Assembly (NCBI GenBank): GCA_016197365.1 | Contig: JACPVS010000008.1 | Location: forward strand, 62,001-126,000 | Source of the DNA: Mycolicibacterium cosmeticum | Lineage (GTDB): Bacteria; Actinomycetota; Actinomycetes; Mycobacteriales; Mycobacteriaceae | Reading direction: 5' to 3' | DNA: 64,000 nt | Part shown: one piece after another, positions 46,235 through 54,376 of the stretch | Numbering within the stretch: position 1 is the stretch's first letter | Layout: every line of letters starts with the position of its first letter | The notes under the pieces: model-generated | Databases searched by the model: none | What the model was told of the DNA's origin: nothing | What the model saw: the letters and a program-made list of their open reading frames with translations, nothing else | Position numbers and translations under genes: made by a program

Positions 46235-47361
46235 CGCCGCTTGGCGACGGCACCGGCCGCCGACGTCGCGGCGATGGCGATCAGCGCACCGAGGATGAGC
46301 GCCGCCGGTTCGCCCGGTGCGAGCAGGTTCTGCTCGGTACCCAGCGTGGCCGCCGCGACCGGGACCCCGAGCTGGGCGGCCGCCAGCACACTCAGCGCCA
46401 GCGGCTGCCCGAACAGCCTGCCCGTGGTGTGGGCGGCGACGGCGCCGATCCCCAATGCCAGACCGAGGCCGATGAATTGGGGATGGTCGGCAAGTTCACG
46501 CACCTGCAGGGACGCGCCGAGCCATACGAAGAACAGCGGCGCGAAGAAACCCTCGGTGATGCCGAACAACTGGCGGGCCAGCCGGCGCGGCTCACCGATC
46601 GCCGAGATCACCAGCCCGAGCGCGAAGCCCGCCAGCATGATCGACACATGCGTGGCGATCGCCAGAGCCCCCAGACCGAACAGGAGGATCAGACTGATCC
46701 GCAGCTCCAGCGCCAGCCGATGGTCCTCGGAGTAGTGGTGTAGTCGTTTACGGGTGCCGCTGCGCTCGAAATGGCGCAGCACGACGAACATCACCACCGC
46801 GGCGATCGCGATCGCCGACGCACCCAGCGCCGCGCGCGCGGCATGACTGGGGTCGATCACCAAGGGCAGCAACACAATCGAGGCAGCATCGGCTATGGCG
46901 ATCTGCGCCGTCACCGAGAGCACCGGCGGCCCGGTCAGCCCGAGGGAGTCGATCACCGGCAAGGCCAGTGCCGCCGACGAGGATGCCATCAGCACCGCGT
47001 ACAGCAGGGCGTGCCCGGTGCCGAATGCCGACGCGGTCGCCACGCCCAGCACCGCGGCCACCGCTCCGACGGCCACCGCCCGCAGCGCCGCCATGCCCAG
47101 CGCGCCCCGCAACGCGGTATCGCGCACGGGCACATGCGTTCCGACGATGAACATCACCAACGCGAAGCCGATGTTGGCCAACAGCTTGAAGGTCGCATCG
47201 GTATCGTCGACGATGCCGAACCCGGTTCTGCCGATGACGATCCCGGCCACCAGTTCACCGACCACGACCGGCAGGCGCAATCGTGGGATGGCGGCCAGCG
47301 CGGGACCGGCCAGCCCGATGATCGCCAGCAGCGCCAAGGTGTCGAATCCGAAACCCGTCAT
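46207..47361 (-). CDS. CPA2-family cation/proton antiporter
   Basis: A 384-residue membrane protein with about 12 helices, a Na+/H+ exchanger-family domain of the KefB/CPA2 type. Family landmarks are LPVVVGELVAGIVIGRTGFG near residue 30, LMASSSAALALPVI near 128 (the crossed-helix region) and the FFAPLFFVWLGASLQV segment near 270. No C-terminal TrkA-N regulatory domain is present, so the protein is shorter than KefB/KefC. The ATG at 47361 is 7 bases after the stop of the ParB-like gene, which probably shares its transcript. Confidence 0.87.
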   Translation of the reverse strand: MTGFGFDTLALLAIIGLAGPALAAIPRLRLPVVVGELVAGIVIGRTGFGIVDDTDATFKLLANIGFALVMFIVGTHVPVRDTALRGALGMAALRAVAVGAVAAVLGVATASAFGTGHALLYAVLMASSSAALALPVIDSLGLTGPPVLSVTAQIAIADAASIVLLPLVIDPSHAARAALGASAIAIAAVVMFVVLRHFERSGTRKRLHHYSEDHRLALELRISLILLFGLGALAIATHVSIMLAGFALGLVISAIGEPRRLARQLFGITEGFFAPLFFVWLGASLQVRELADHPQFIGLGLALGIGAVAAHTTGRLFGQPLALSVLAAAQLGVPVAAATLGTEQNLLAPGEPAALILGALIAIAATSAAGAVAKRRQAGAAPAT

Positions 47362-47368
47362 CGCGCGA

Positions 47369-47746
47369 CTACTCCTGCCACGACACCAGCCGGCACGGAA
47401 TGGGCGTGTTCTCGTCGGTGAGGTAACTCGCGCACACCCGGTGATAGCCGTCGGCGATCTGCATCGGCACGTTCTGGGCATACCGACCGCGCACCAACAG
47501 GATCGGGGACAGCCGCTTGCCGTCGCTGATCTTCGCCAGGTCGTTGCGGACGTGCTGGTTGTTGTCCGGGAGCAGGGCGAGTTGCGCGGCCCGCAGGATG
47601 TCTTTGGCCGCGCGCTGCAAGGGTTTTGCCTGTTTCAGCGCCTCGACCGTGGCTGCCACCACCGCGGGCTCCGCCAGCATGCTGAGATAGTCGGCGGCGG
47701 CGTCGTAGTCGTGCTCTTCCGGCTCATCCAGCCACTTGACACCCAT
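47369..47746 (-). CDS. small ParB-like domain protein
   Basis: A 125-residue soluble protein. The C-terminal segment VPMQIADGYHRVCASYL with preceding LSPILLVRG resembles the ParB/Srx-type nucleotide-binding core (usually DGxHR), but there is no DNA-binding part. The N-terminus is acidic (DEPEEHDYDAAADYLSML). TAGGGT (47758-47753) ends 6 bases before the ATG. It precedes the antiporter gene by 7 bases and may be transcribed with it. Function unknown. Confidence 0.7.
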   Translation of the reverse strand: MGVKWLDEPEEHDYDAAADYLSMLAEPAVVAATVEALKQAKPLQRAAKDILRAAQLALLPDNNQHVRNDLAKISDGKRLSPILLVRGRYAQNVPMQIADGYHRVCASYLTDENTPIPCRLVSWQE

Positions 47747-47788
47747 CCGGACACCCTAGTCCGGATGAGCTGGCAATCGGCTGGGAAA

Positions 47789-49111
47789 TCAGGCGCCGAT
47801 CCAGTTCCCGTGAAAGCCATAGGGAACGCGCTGCGGCAGATGGATCGTGGCGACGGGGTCGCCCCCGAAATCGGAGGCGTCCACGATCACCAGGTCGCTG
47901 CCGTCTCGCTCCGGGTCGTACACGTAGCCCAGGTACCACCCGTTGTTCTCGTCGGCCGGTCCGGCGCCGGGCACGAACACGGCCTCCCCCGCGCCGCCGG
48001 TCCCCAGATCATGTCGCACCGACGTTCCGGTGCTCAGGTCGTAACGGAGCCAGCCGTTTTCGCCGACTGCCACCGAATAACGGGCCGGTAGACCGGCCAG
48101 CCGGTCATCGATACGTGGGAACTCCACCCCGTTGTCGTCGAGCTGGCGATCGCGCACGGTGCCTCTCGCAAGGTCGATGCGCCATTCCCACAGCACCCCG
48201 TCGGTGTCGAAGTCGCCGGCTCGACGCCACAGCTCCGGGTACCGGACCGCATGCAGCACAATCGAATCACCGTCGTCATGGGCGTTGGCGACGTGGAAGA
48301 TGTAGCACGGGTCGATCTCGAACCAGCGGATGTCACCGAAAGGGTCGCTGCGGCGTAGCACGCCCAATCGGGCTCCATAGGAGTCGCTCCAGCGGTAGGG
48401 CATGTCCCGTTCCCCGCTCACCGCGATGTCCATATCGAAGACGATGGGCAGGTCCAGGAAGACGACATGCTCTGCGGTCAAGGCGAAGTCGTGCATCATC
48501 GTCAGCGCGCCGACCTCGATGGGCCGGTTGATGATGAGCTCACCGGCAGCATCGGCGCGGTGATAGGTGACGTGCGGGGCGAAGATGCTGCCGTAGCCGA
48601 AGAAGTGCAATTCGCCGGTGGTGGGGCAGATCTTGGGGTGCGCGGTCATCGAGTCGTTGAGCTTGCCGCCGAAGTCGTAGGCGCCGACGGTCTCCAGTTC
48701 GGCGGTGATTTCGTAGGGAAACGACGATTCGACCAGCGCAAGCGTCTTTCCCGCATGGTTGATGACGTGGGTGTTCGACGACGCGGCGCGCAGATTGCGG
48801 GTGCCGTCGCTGTTGTACAGCGGGAAATCCTCCTTGAAGCTGTCGGTGCGCACCCAGCGGTTGCGGTACCACTTGGCCGCGCCGCCCTCGACGCGCACGC
48901 CGTGGATCATGCCGTCGCCCATGAACCAGTGCGCCGATTCCTGGCGTGGATTGGGGCCGTTGCGCAGGTACCAGCCGTCGAGTTCGGGTGGGATGACGCC
49001 GTCGACGGGCAGGTCGTACTCGGTGAGTTCGTCGGCGACGGGCGCGTAGTTCTCCCGGCGGAAGAAGTCACCGGTGGTGGGCAGTCCGGTGGATGCGGAG
49101 GGCTGAGTCAT
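47789..49111 (-). CDS. carotenoid oxygenase (RPE65/CCD family)
   Basis: A 440-residue non-heme iron dioxygenase that cleaves carotenoids, apocarotenoids or stilbene-like double bonds. The four iron-binding His are visible: MTAHPKICP near 156, MHDFALTAEHV near 206, FHVANAHDDG near 270 and FHGNW at the C-terminus. The family start LDGWYLRNGPNPRQESAHWFMGDGMIHGV is present from residue 44 on. Length is typical of short bacterial members such as the M. tuberculosis carotenoid oxygenase. The ATG at 49111 is chosen; an ATG ten codons upstream lies inside the operator palindrome. It diverges from a PadR gene. Confidence 0.9.
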   Translation of the reverse strand: MTQPSASTGLPTTGDFFRRENYAPVADELTEYDLPVDGVIPPELDGWYLRNGPNPRQESAHWFMGDGMIHGVRVEGGAAKWYRNRWVRTDSFKEDFPLYNSDGTRNLRAASSNTHVINHAGKTLALVESSFPYEITAELETVGAYDFGGKLNDSMTAHPKICPTTGELHFFGYGSIFAPHVTYHRADAAGELIINRPIEVGALTMMHDFALTAEHVVFLDLPIVFDMDIAVSGERDMPYRWSDSYGARLGVLRRSDPFGDIRWFEIDPCYIFHVANAHDDGDSIVLHAVRYPELWRRAGDFDTDGVLWEWRIDLARGTVRDRQLDDNGVEFPRIDDRLAGLPARYSVAVGENGWLRYDLSTGTSVRHDLGTGGAGEAVFVPGAGPADENNGWYLGYVYDPERDGSDLVIVDASDFGGDPVATIHLPQRVPYGFHGNWIGA

Positions 49112-49123
49112 AGCGCAACCCTG

Positions 49124-49157
49124 ACATTCCACTAGTGACATGTCAATAGTGGAATGT
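49124..49157. promoter_or_regulatory. 34-bp nested palindrome, likely PadR operator
   Basis: ACATTCCACTA (49124-49134) pairs perfectly with TAGTGGAATGT (49147-49157), and the centre TGACATGTCA (49136-49145) is itself a perfect 10-base palindrome. ACAT at the outer left edge and ATGT at the outer right edge are typical half-sites for PadR proteins. The element lies between the divergent carotenoid oxygenase and PadR genes, and its right end overlaps the first base of the PadR -10 box TAGGAT (49157-49162). Confidence 0.85.
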
Positions 49158-49168
49158 AGGATTCGTGG

Positions 49169-49690
49169 ATGAGCTTGCGAATCGCCGCGCTGGGCCTCCT
49201 GGTCCAGCACCCCGGCAGCGGATACGACCTACTCAGACGATTCGAGAAGTCGATGGCCAATGTGTGGCCGGCGACCCAGAGTCAGCTCTACGGCGAGCTG
49301 AACAAACTGGCCGCGGCCGGCCTGATCGAGGTGGCCGATACTGGTCCGCGCGGCCGAAAGGTGTACCGCGCCACCGATTCCGGACGCGAGGAACTACGCC
49401 GTTGGCTGGTCAGCCCCCAGGACGACCCGCCGTATCGCAGCCCCGGACAACTGCGCATCTTCCTGCTCGGCGAGCTACCCCGCGACGGCGCCGCCGGGCA
49501 CGTCCAAGCGCTGGCCGACCACGCCCGTACGGAGATCGGCCGCCTGGAGGCGCTGCGCGCGCAGCTGCACTGGGACGACTCCGAGGAGTCCTTCTACGGC
49601 TTGGCCGCCCTGGAACACGGGCTGCGCTACAACGCCATGCAGGCCGAGTGGGCCGAATGGCTGGTCAACGCCATCGTCGATCGAACTTGA
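49169..49690 (+). CDS. PadR-family transcription regulator
   Basis: A 173-residue PadR regulator. The winged helix is at residues 5-80 (ALGLLVQHPGSGYDLLRRF, then QSQLYGELNKLAAAGLIEV), followed by the long C-terminal helical dimerisation domain of the Vir-C type. It most likely represses itself and the divergent carotenoid oxygenase gene through the palindrome between them, with the substrate or product as inducer. TAGGAT ends 6 bases before the ATG, indicating a leaderless transcript. Confidence 0.9.
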   Translation: MSLRIAALGLLVQHPGSGYDLLRRFEKSMANVWPATQSQLYGELNKLAAAGLIEVADTGPRGRKVYRATDSGREELRRWLVSPQDDPPYRSPGQLRIFLLGELPRDGAAGHVQALADHARTEIGRLEALRAQLHWDDSEESFYGLAALEHGLRYNAMQAEWAEWLVNAIVDRT

Positions 49691-49718
49691 TAACTCGTAG
49701 TTGCATCGCGATAGTTTC

Positions 49719-49728
49719 CGATATATCG
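49719..49728. promoter_or_regulatory. CGATATATCG palindrome upstream of second padR
   Basis: A perfect 10-base palindrome 53 bases before the start of the FGPG-rich PadR gene, in a short AT-rich patch (GATAGTTTCCGATATATCGTTAC). Related half-sites (CGCGATAG on the left, CGTTACTG on the right) may extend it. Probable autoregulatory operator of that PadR. Confidence 0.6.
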
Positions 49729-49780
49729 TTACTGCATCGGAAGCGCACACGGCGCTTCCCGCCAGAGAAAAGACACAGAC

Positions 49781-50518
49781 ATGAACACCCCATTCACACC
49801 CCCCAATCAGCCCTTCGGCTTCGGACCGGGCTTCGGTCCCGGCGGTTTCGGCCCCGGTGACCGACGAGCACTGCACGAGCAGCGTCGACACGCACGCCGC
49901 GAGTGCAGGGACCAGATCCGCGAACACGGCGGTCCGCAGGGTCCGTTCGGCCCCGGCTTCGGACGCGGCGGCTTCGGCCCCGGTTTCGGGCCGTCCTTCG
50001 GACCGGGTTTCGGTCCCGGATTCGGCCCTGGTGGCCCCAGAGGACGAAGCCGCGGTGGCCGTGGCGGACGCGGCGGCGGTCGAGGTAAGCGCGGCGACGT
50101 GCGTGCCGCGATCCTCACGCTGCTCACCGAGCGGCCCATGCACGGGTACGAGATGACCCAGGAGATCGCCACCCGCAGCAACGATCTGTGGAAGCCGAGC
50201 CCCGGCTCGGTCTACCCCACGCTCCAGCTGCTGGTCGACGAAGGCCTGATCACCCCCGCCCAAAGTGAAGGCAGCAAGAAGACTTTCGAGCTGACCGACG
50301 AGGGCCGTGCCGCCGCCGAGAAGATCGAGACCGCACCGTGGGACGCCATCACCGAAGATGCCGACCCCAACGCGGTGAACCTGCGTGCCGCGCTCGGCCA
50401 ACTGTTCGGTGCCGTCGCCCAAGCGGTGCACACCACCGGCGACGAGCAGCAGCAGCGCATCCTCGACATCGTCAACAACGCCCGCCGCGAGGTCTACCAG
50501 ATCCTCGGCGAGGAGTGA
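49781..50518 (+). CDS. PadR-family regulator with FGPG-rich N-terminal region
   Basis: A 245-residue protein. Residues 1-105 are unusual: repeated FGPG units (GFGPGFGPGGFGPG and FGPGFGPSFGPGFGPGFGPG), an Arg-rich helix between them (RRALHEQRRHARRECRDQIREH), and an RGRSRGGRGGRGGGRGKRG stretch. A normal PadR winged helix follows (DVRAAILTLLTERPMHGYEM, then GSVYPTLQLLVDEGLI). Gly/Phe and Arg/Gly repeats of this kind often bind nucleic acids or promote phase separation. The distant analogue YqjI also has an added N-terminal metal-binding stretch, but no His/Cys cluster is seen here. The start ATG follows a weak AGAGAA site. Confidence 0.85.
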   Translation: MNTPFTPPNQPFGFGPGFGPGGFGPGDRRALHEQRRHARRECRDQIREHGGPQGPFGPGFGRGGFGPGFGPSFGPGFGPGFGPGGPRGRSRGGRGGRGGGRGKRGDVRAAILTLLTERPMHGYEMTQEIATRSNDLWKPSPGSVYPTLQLLVDEGLITPAQSEGSKKTFELTDEGRAAAEKIETAPWDAITEDADPNAVNLRAALGQLFGAVAQAVHTTGDEQQQRILDIVNNARREVYQILGEE

Positions 50519-50550
50519 CTCCGACGGTGGGTCTGCATAACCTGAGGGGT

Positions 50551-51435
50551 ATGCAGACCCACCCGCTCGGTCCGTTCGACGTCGCGCGCATCGGATTCGG
50601 CGCAATGCAATTACCCGGCCCCGGTGTCTTCGGCCCACCAAAGGACCGCGATCAGGCACTCGCCGTACTGCATCGCGCCGTCGCCTTGGGCGTCAATCAC
50701 ATCGACACCTCCCAGTACTACGGCCCCGACGTCGCCAACGAACTCATCCACGAAGCCCTGCATCCCTACCCGGCCGACCTGGCCCTGGTCAGCAAGGTCG
50801 GGGCCTGCCGCGACGCCCAGGGCGGCTGGTTGCCCTACGACCAACCCGACGAGCTCCGGCGGGGCATCGAGGACAACCTGCGTGCCCTTCAGATCGATCG
50901 GCTGGCCGCGGTCAACCTGCGGATCATGCCGCCGGGCGACGCGCCCGACGAGATCGCCACGCTGGATCCGCAAACTTTCGGCCCTCAGCTCGACGCGATG
51001 ATCACCGCGCGCGACGAGGGCCTCATCTCGGGGATCGGCCTGAGCAACATCGGGCTCGATCACCTCAAGTTCGCGCTGGGGCGCACCGAGATCGCCTGTG
51101 TGCAGAACGCTTTCAACCTGTTGGACCGCACTGCCCAGCCCGTGCTCGACCTGTGTTTCGAGCACGGCATCGCGTTCGTGCCGTTCTTCCCGCTGGGATC
51201 GGGTTTCAATCCGCAGAACCCGGTGCTGAACAACGAAATCGTCACCCACGCCGCCGCCGACCTCGGCCGCACCCCGGCCCAGATCGTGCTGGCGTGGACG
51301 CTGTCGGTGTCACCGCACGTACTGCTGATCCCGGGTACCTCCTCGGTGTCCCATCTGGAGCAGAATCTGGCGGTCGCCGAGATCGAACTGCCCGACGAGG
51401 TGAAGAGCCGCCTCGATAGCATTTCCGGACGATGA
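50551..51435 (+). CDS. aldo/keto reductase family oxidoreductase
   Basis: A 294-residue TIM-barrel oxidoreductase. Catalytic Asp and Tyr are in HIDTSQYYGPDVANE near residue 50 and Lys in LALVSKVGA near 78. The usual catalytic His (in the segment D-x-x-x-x-H) is replaced: the sequence reads LAAVNLRIMPPG, with Arg at the His position, which occurs in some AKR subgroups but may change the reaction. The cofactor region (LIPGTSSVSHLEQNL) is normal. TAACCT ends 7 bases before the ATG at 50551. Its stop overlaps the next start by 4 bases. Confidence 0.87.
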   Translation: MQTHPLGPFDVARIGFGAMQLPGPGVFGPPKDRDQALAVLHRAVALGVNHIDTSQYYGPDVANELIHEALHPYPADLALVSKVGACRDAQGGWLPYDQPDELRRGIEDNLRALQIDRLAAVNLRIMPPGDAPDEIATLDPQTFGPQLDAMITARDEGLISGIGLSNIGLDHLKFALGRTEIACVQNAFNLLDRTAQPVLDLCFEHGIAFVPFFPLGSGFNPQNPVLNNEIVTHAAADLGRTPAQIVLAWTLSVSPHVLLIPGTSSVSHLEQNLAVAEIELPDEVKSRLDSISGR

Positions 51436-52109
51436 ATATCGACGATCTCACCGGCTACGCGATCCCCGTGATCGTGGCCGTTCTCACCGGACTCGGCGGT
51501 GTGCTCGGCGTCAGTTTTCGTGACGCCGACGCCACCGAGCGCCGGCGTGGCATGTGGCTGTACATGCTGGTGCTGCTCACCGCGATCGCCACCTCCGCGG
51601 CGCTGAACTCGGCGTCCGGGTTCGGCAAGCCGCTCAGCGCCGTCCTGATGACCATCGCCGCGTGCGCCGTCGCCGTCGGCACGCACGTGCTGTGGCGCCG
51701 GATCGTGTTCGACGCCCCGGAACGCAACATGAAGATCGCCATGACTGCAGTGGGATTGGCTGTCGTCGTGATCATTTCGTCGGTGACCTACACCTACATC
51801 TCGGGCAAGGGCTGCCGGCAGGCGCAGACCCTGATCGCCACCAGCATGGCGCAGTCGGCGTTCGTCCTGCCGTCGTTCGCCAACCAGGGCCCGACCAGCG
51901 GCGACTTCCAGAAGTGGTCCCGCGACCTGCATGATCAAGCCGCACAGGTCACCGCGGGGGACATCACGCCACAGGTGAAGGATCTCGTCGACCTGGCCGA
52001 CCAGATCACCGCGACGGTACAGATCGGCGACACCGGCACCCACGCACTGCTCGGTGCGCGGTTCTACGACGTGCTGCGGGTGCTCCTGCAAAAGTGCCAG
52101 AACATCTGA
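51432..52109 (+). CDS. membrane protein of unknown function
   Basis: A 225-residue protein with four membrane helices: residues 8-26, 42-60, 68-86 and 103-120. A C-terminal domain outside the membrane (residues 125-225) has two cysteines that could pair (GKGCRQAQ and LQKCQNI). I recognise no family. It overlaps the aldo/keto reductase stop by 4 bases (ATGA) and probably belongs to that transcript; the methyltransferase start lies 5 bases after its stop. Confidence 0.78.
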   Translation: MNIDDLTGYAIPVIVAVLTGLGGVLGVSFRDADATERRRGMWLYMLVLLTAIATSAALNSASGFGKPLSAVLMTIAACAVAVGTHVLWRRIVFDAPERNMKIAMTAVGLAVVVIISSVTYTYISGKGCRQAQTLIATSMAQSAFVLPSFANQGPTSGDFQKWSRDLHDQAAQVTAGDITPQVKDLVDLADQITATVQIGDTGTHALLGARFYDVLRVLLQKCQNI

Positions 52110-52114
52110 AAACC

Positions 52115-52864
52115 GTGGCAGCCGACAAGTTCTCCGACATCGACAGCATGCCCCGCGGCGGGCCGGACGCCTCCTGCGTCGACCGGTTGCTACAGACCGA
52201 CCGGCCCGAGTACCTCGACCGCGATGACGTGGACCCGCGCGTCAAGCGCAGCGTCATCGCCGCGTTGGACTGGACCGGACGGGTGTTCGGCAACCATGAC
52301 CAGTTCGCCCGCATCGTCCTGGACGAGGTCGCCGACGTCGCGGATCCGCGGATCCTGGAACTCGGCGCCGGGCACGGCGCACTGTCGGCCACCGTATTGG
52401 AGCAGCATCCCACCGCACGGCTGACCGTCACCGACATCGAGGCGGACTCGGTGGCGGCGATGGGCGCCGGCGTCCTCGGCCATCATCCACGCGCCCAGGT
52501 GCGCGCGATGGATGCCACCTCGATCGAAGCGGCCGACGGCGAGTTCGCCCTGGCGGTGTTCGCGCTGTCCTTCCACCATCTGCCGCCGGGCCTCGCGGCG
52601 CAGGTACTCGCCGAAGGCACCCGCGTGGCCGACAAACTGATCGTCATCGACCTACCGCGGCCGCCGTCCCCACTGCATCTGCTGCGGCTGGCGACGATGC
52701 TGCCGCTGGCCCCGTTCGTCCCGTTCGTGCACGACGGGGTGATCAGCTCGCTGCGCTGTTACAGCCCGTCGGCCATGCGGGCACTGGCCGCGCACGCCGG
52801 GGTGGACGTGACCGTGCGCGCCGGTCTCTTCGGTCCTCAGGTGTCGGTGGCCACCCGCGGCTAG
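52115..52864 (+). CDS. class I SAM-dependent methyltransferase
   Basis: A 249-residue methyltransferase. Motif I is ILELGAGHGALSATVL near residue 80, an acidic residue ends the second strand (TVTDIEAD), and motif IV is FALAVFALSFHHLPPG near 145. The C-terminal part has a hydrophobic stretch (LLRLATMLPLAPFVPFVHDG). Substrate unknown. Start uncertain: GTG at 52115 is 5 bases after the previous stop, while a GTG at 52094 would overlap it. It is distinct from the Rv3699-like methyltransferase at 54377. Confidence 0.8.
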   Translation: MAADKFSDIDSMPRGGPDASCVDRLLQTDRPEYLDRDDVDPRVKRSVIAALDWTGRVFGNHDQFARIVLDEVADVADPRILELGAGHGALSATVLEQHPTARLTVTDIEADSVAAMGAGVLGHHPRAQVRAMDATSIEAADGEFALAVFALSFHHLPPGLAAQVLAEGTRVADKLIVIDLPRPPSPLHLLRLATMLPLAPFVPFVHDGVISSLRCYSPSAMRALAAHAGVDVTVRAGLFGPQVSVATRG

Positions 52865-52874
52865 GCTCGGGCCC

Positions 52875-54356
52875 GTGGGTGACGACGTCACACAGACCGA
52901 CTTCAGCCGGGCCGAGCGCCGCGAGTACCGGCGCAAGGTACAGCTGTGCCTCGACGTCTTCGAAACCATGCTGTCGCAGTCCAGTTTCGAGTTCGACCGG
53001 CCACTGACGGGCATGGAGATCGAGTGCAACCTGGTCGACAGCGCGTACCAACCGGCCCTGCGCAATGCCGAGGTCCTGGCGTCCATCGCCGACCCGGCCT
53101 ACCAAACCGAATTGGGCGCTTACAACATCGAATTCAACGTCCCACCGCGCCCGCTTCCCGGCCGGGCGGCGCTGGACCTGGAGGAAGAGGTCCGGGTCAG
53201 CCTGAACGCCGCCGAGGCCAAGGCGGCCGAAGACGGCGCGCACATCGTGATGATCGGGATCCTTCCGACGTTGATGCCCGAACATCTGAGTGCGGACTGG
53301 ATGAGTCCGTCGACGCGCTATCAAGCCCTCAACGATTCGATCTTCACCGCCCGCGGTGAGGACATCGACATCGACATCGCCGGGCCGGAGCGGCTGGCGG
53401 TGCAGTCGGCCGATATCGCCCCCGAATCTGCCTGCACCAGTGTGCAATTGCACCTTCAGGTATCGCCCGCCGACTTCGCCAAGAACTGGAACGCAGCCCA
53501 GGTGCTGGCCGGTCCGCAGTTGGCGCTGGGCGCCAACTCGCCGTATTTCTTCGGACACGAGCTGTGGGCCGAGACCCGTATCGAGCTGTTCACCCAGGCC
53601 ACCGACACCCGCGCCGACGAACTGAAGACCCAGGGGGTGCGGCCCCGGGTGTGGTTCGGGGAACGCTGGATCACGTCCATCTTCGATCTGTTCGAGGAGA
53701 ACGTCCGGTATTTCCCGTCGCTGCTGCCCGAGCTGTCCGACGAGGACCCGGTCGCCGAGCTCGCGGCCGGGCGTTCACCGCAGCTGGCCGAACTGCGGCT
53801 GCACAACGGCACCATCTACCGGTGGAACCGTCCGGTCTACGACGTCGTCGACGGCCGCCCGCACCTGCGGGTGGAGAACCGGGTGCTGCCCGCCGGACCG
53901 ACGGTGGTCGACATGCTGGCCAACTCGGCGTTCTACTACGGGCTGTTGCGCACGCTGTCCGAGGAGGACCGCCCGGTGTGGACGAAGATGAGTTTCGCTG
54001 CGGCGCAACATAATTTCACCGCTGCGGCACGACGTGGCATGGACGCCCGGCTGTACTGGCCGGGCCTGGGCGAGGTGACTCCCGACGAGCTGGTGTTGCG
54101 CGAGTTGCTCCCACTCGCCGACGAGGGCCTGCGCCGGTGGAGCGTCGCCGCCGACGTACGTGACCGCTATCTGGGTGTCATCGAGGGCCGCGCGAAGACG
54201 GGGCGCAACGGCGCCGCCTGGCAGACCGCAACGGTGCACGCCCTGCAGGAGCGCGGCCTGACGCGACCCGAGGCGCTGGCGGAGATGCTGCGTCTGTACT
54301 GCGAGGCGATGCACAGCAACGCCCCCGTCCATACGTGGGAGACACCCGCCCCCTGA
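52875..54356 (+). CDS. glutamate-cysteine ligase family 2-like protein (Rv3698)
   Basis: A 493-residue protein of the GCS2 superfamily, equivalent to Rv3698. The fold-defining segments are MEIECNLVD near residue 47, ELGAYNIEFNVPPRP near 79 (the ATP/Mg-binding acidic residues) and ANSPYFFGHELWAETRIELF near 220. Family members ligate amino acids to a gamma-carboxyl group, but this branch has no assigned substrate. GTG at 52875 follows TAGGCT by 7 bases. It lies 6 kb from egtA, another glutamate-cysteine ligase, but on the other strand. Confidence 0.87.
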   Translation: MGDDVTQTDFSRAERREYRRKVQLCLDVFETMLSQSSFEFDRPLTGMEIECNLVDSAYQPALRNAEVLASIADPAYQTELGAYNIEFNVPPRPLPGRAALDLEEEVRVSLNAAEAKAAEDGAHIVMIGILPTLMPEHLSADWMSPSTRYQALNDSIFTARGEDIDIDIAGPERLAVQSADIAPESACTSVQLHLQVSPADFAKNWNAAQVLAGPQLALGANSPYFFGHELWAETRIELFTQATDTRADELKTQGVRPRVWFGERWITSIFDLFEENVRYFPSLLPELSDEDPVAELAAGRSPQLAELRLHNGTIYRWNRPVYDVVDGRPHLRVENRVLPAGPTVVDMLANSAFYYGLLRTLSEEDRPVWTKMSFAAAQHNFTAAARRGMDARLYWPGLGEVTPDELVLRELLPLADEGLRRWSVAADVRDRYLGVIEGRAKTGRNGAAWQTATVHALQERGLTRPEALAEMLRLYCEAMHSNAPVHTWETPAP

Positions 54357-54376
54357 CGCGGCGTACGTTGGATGCC

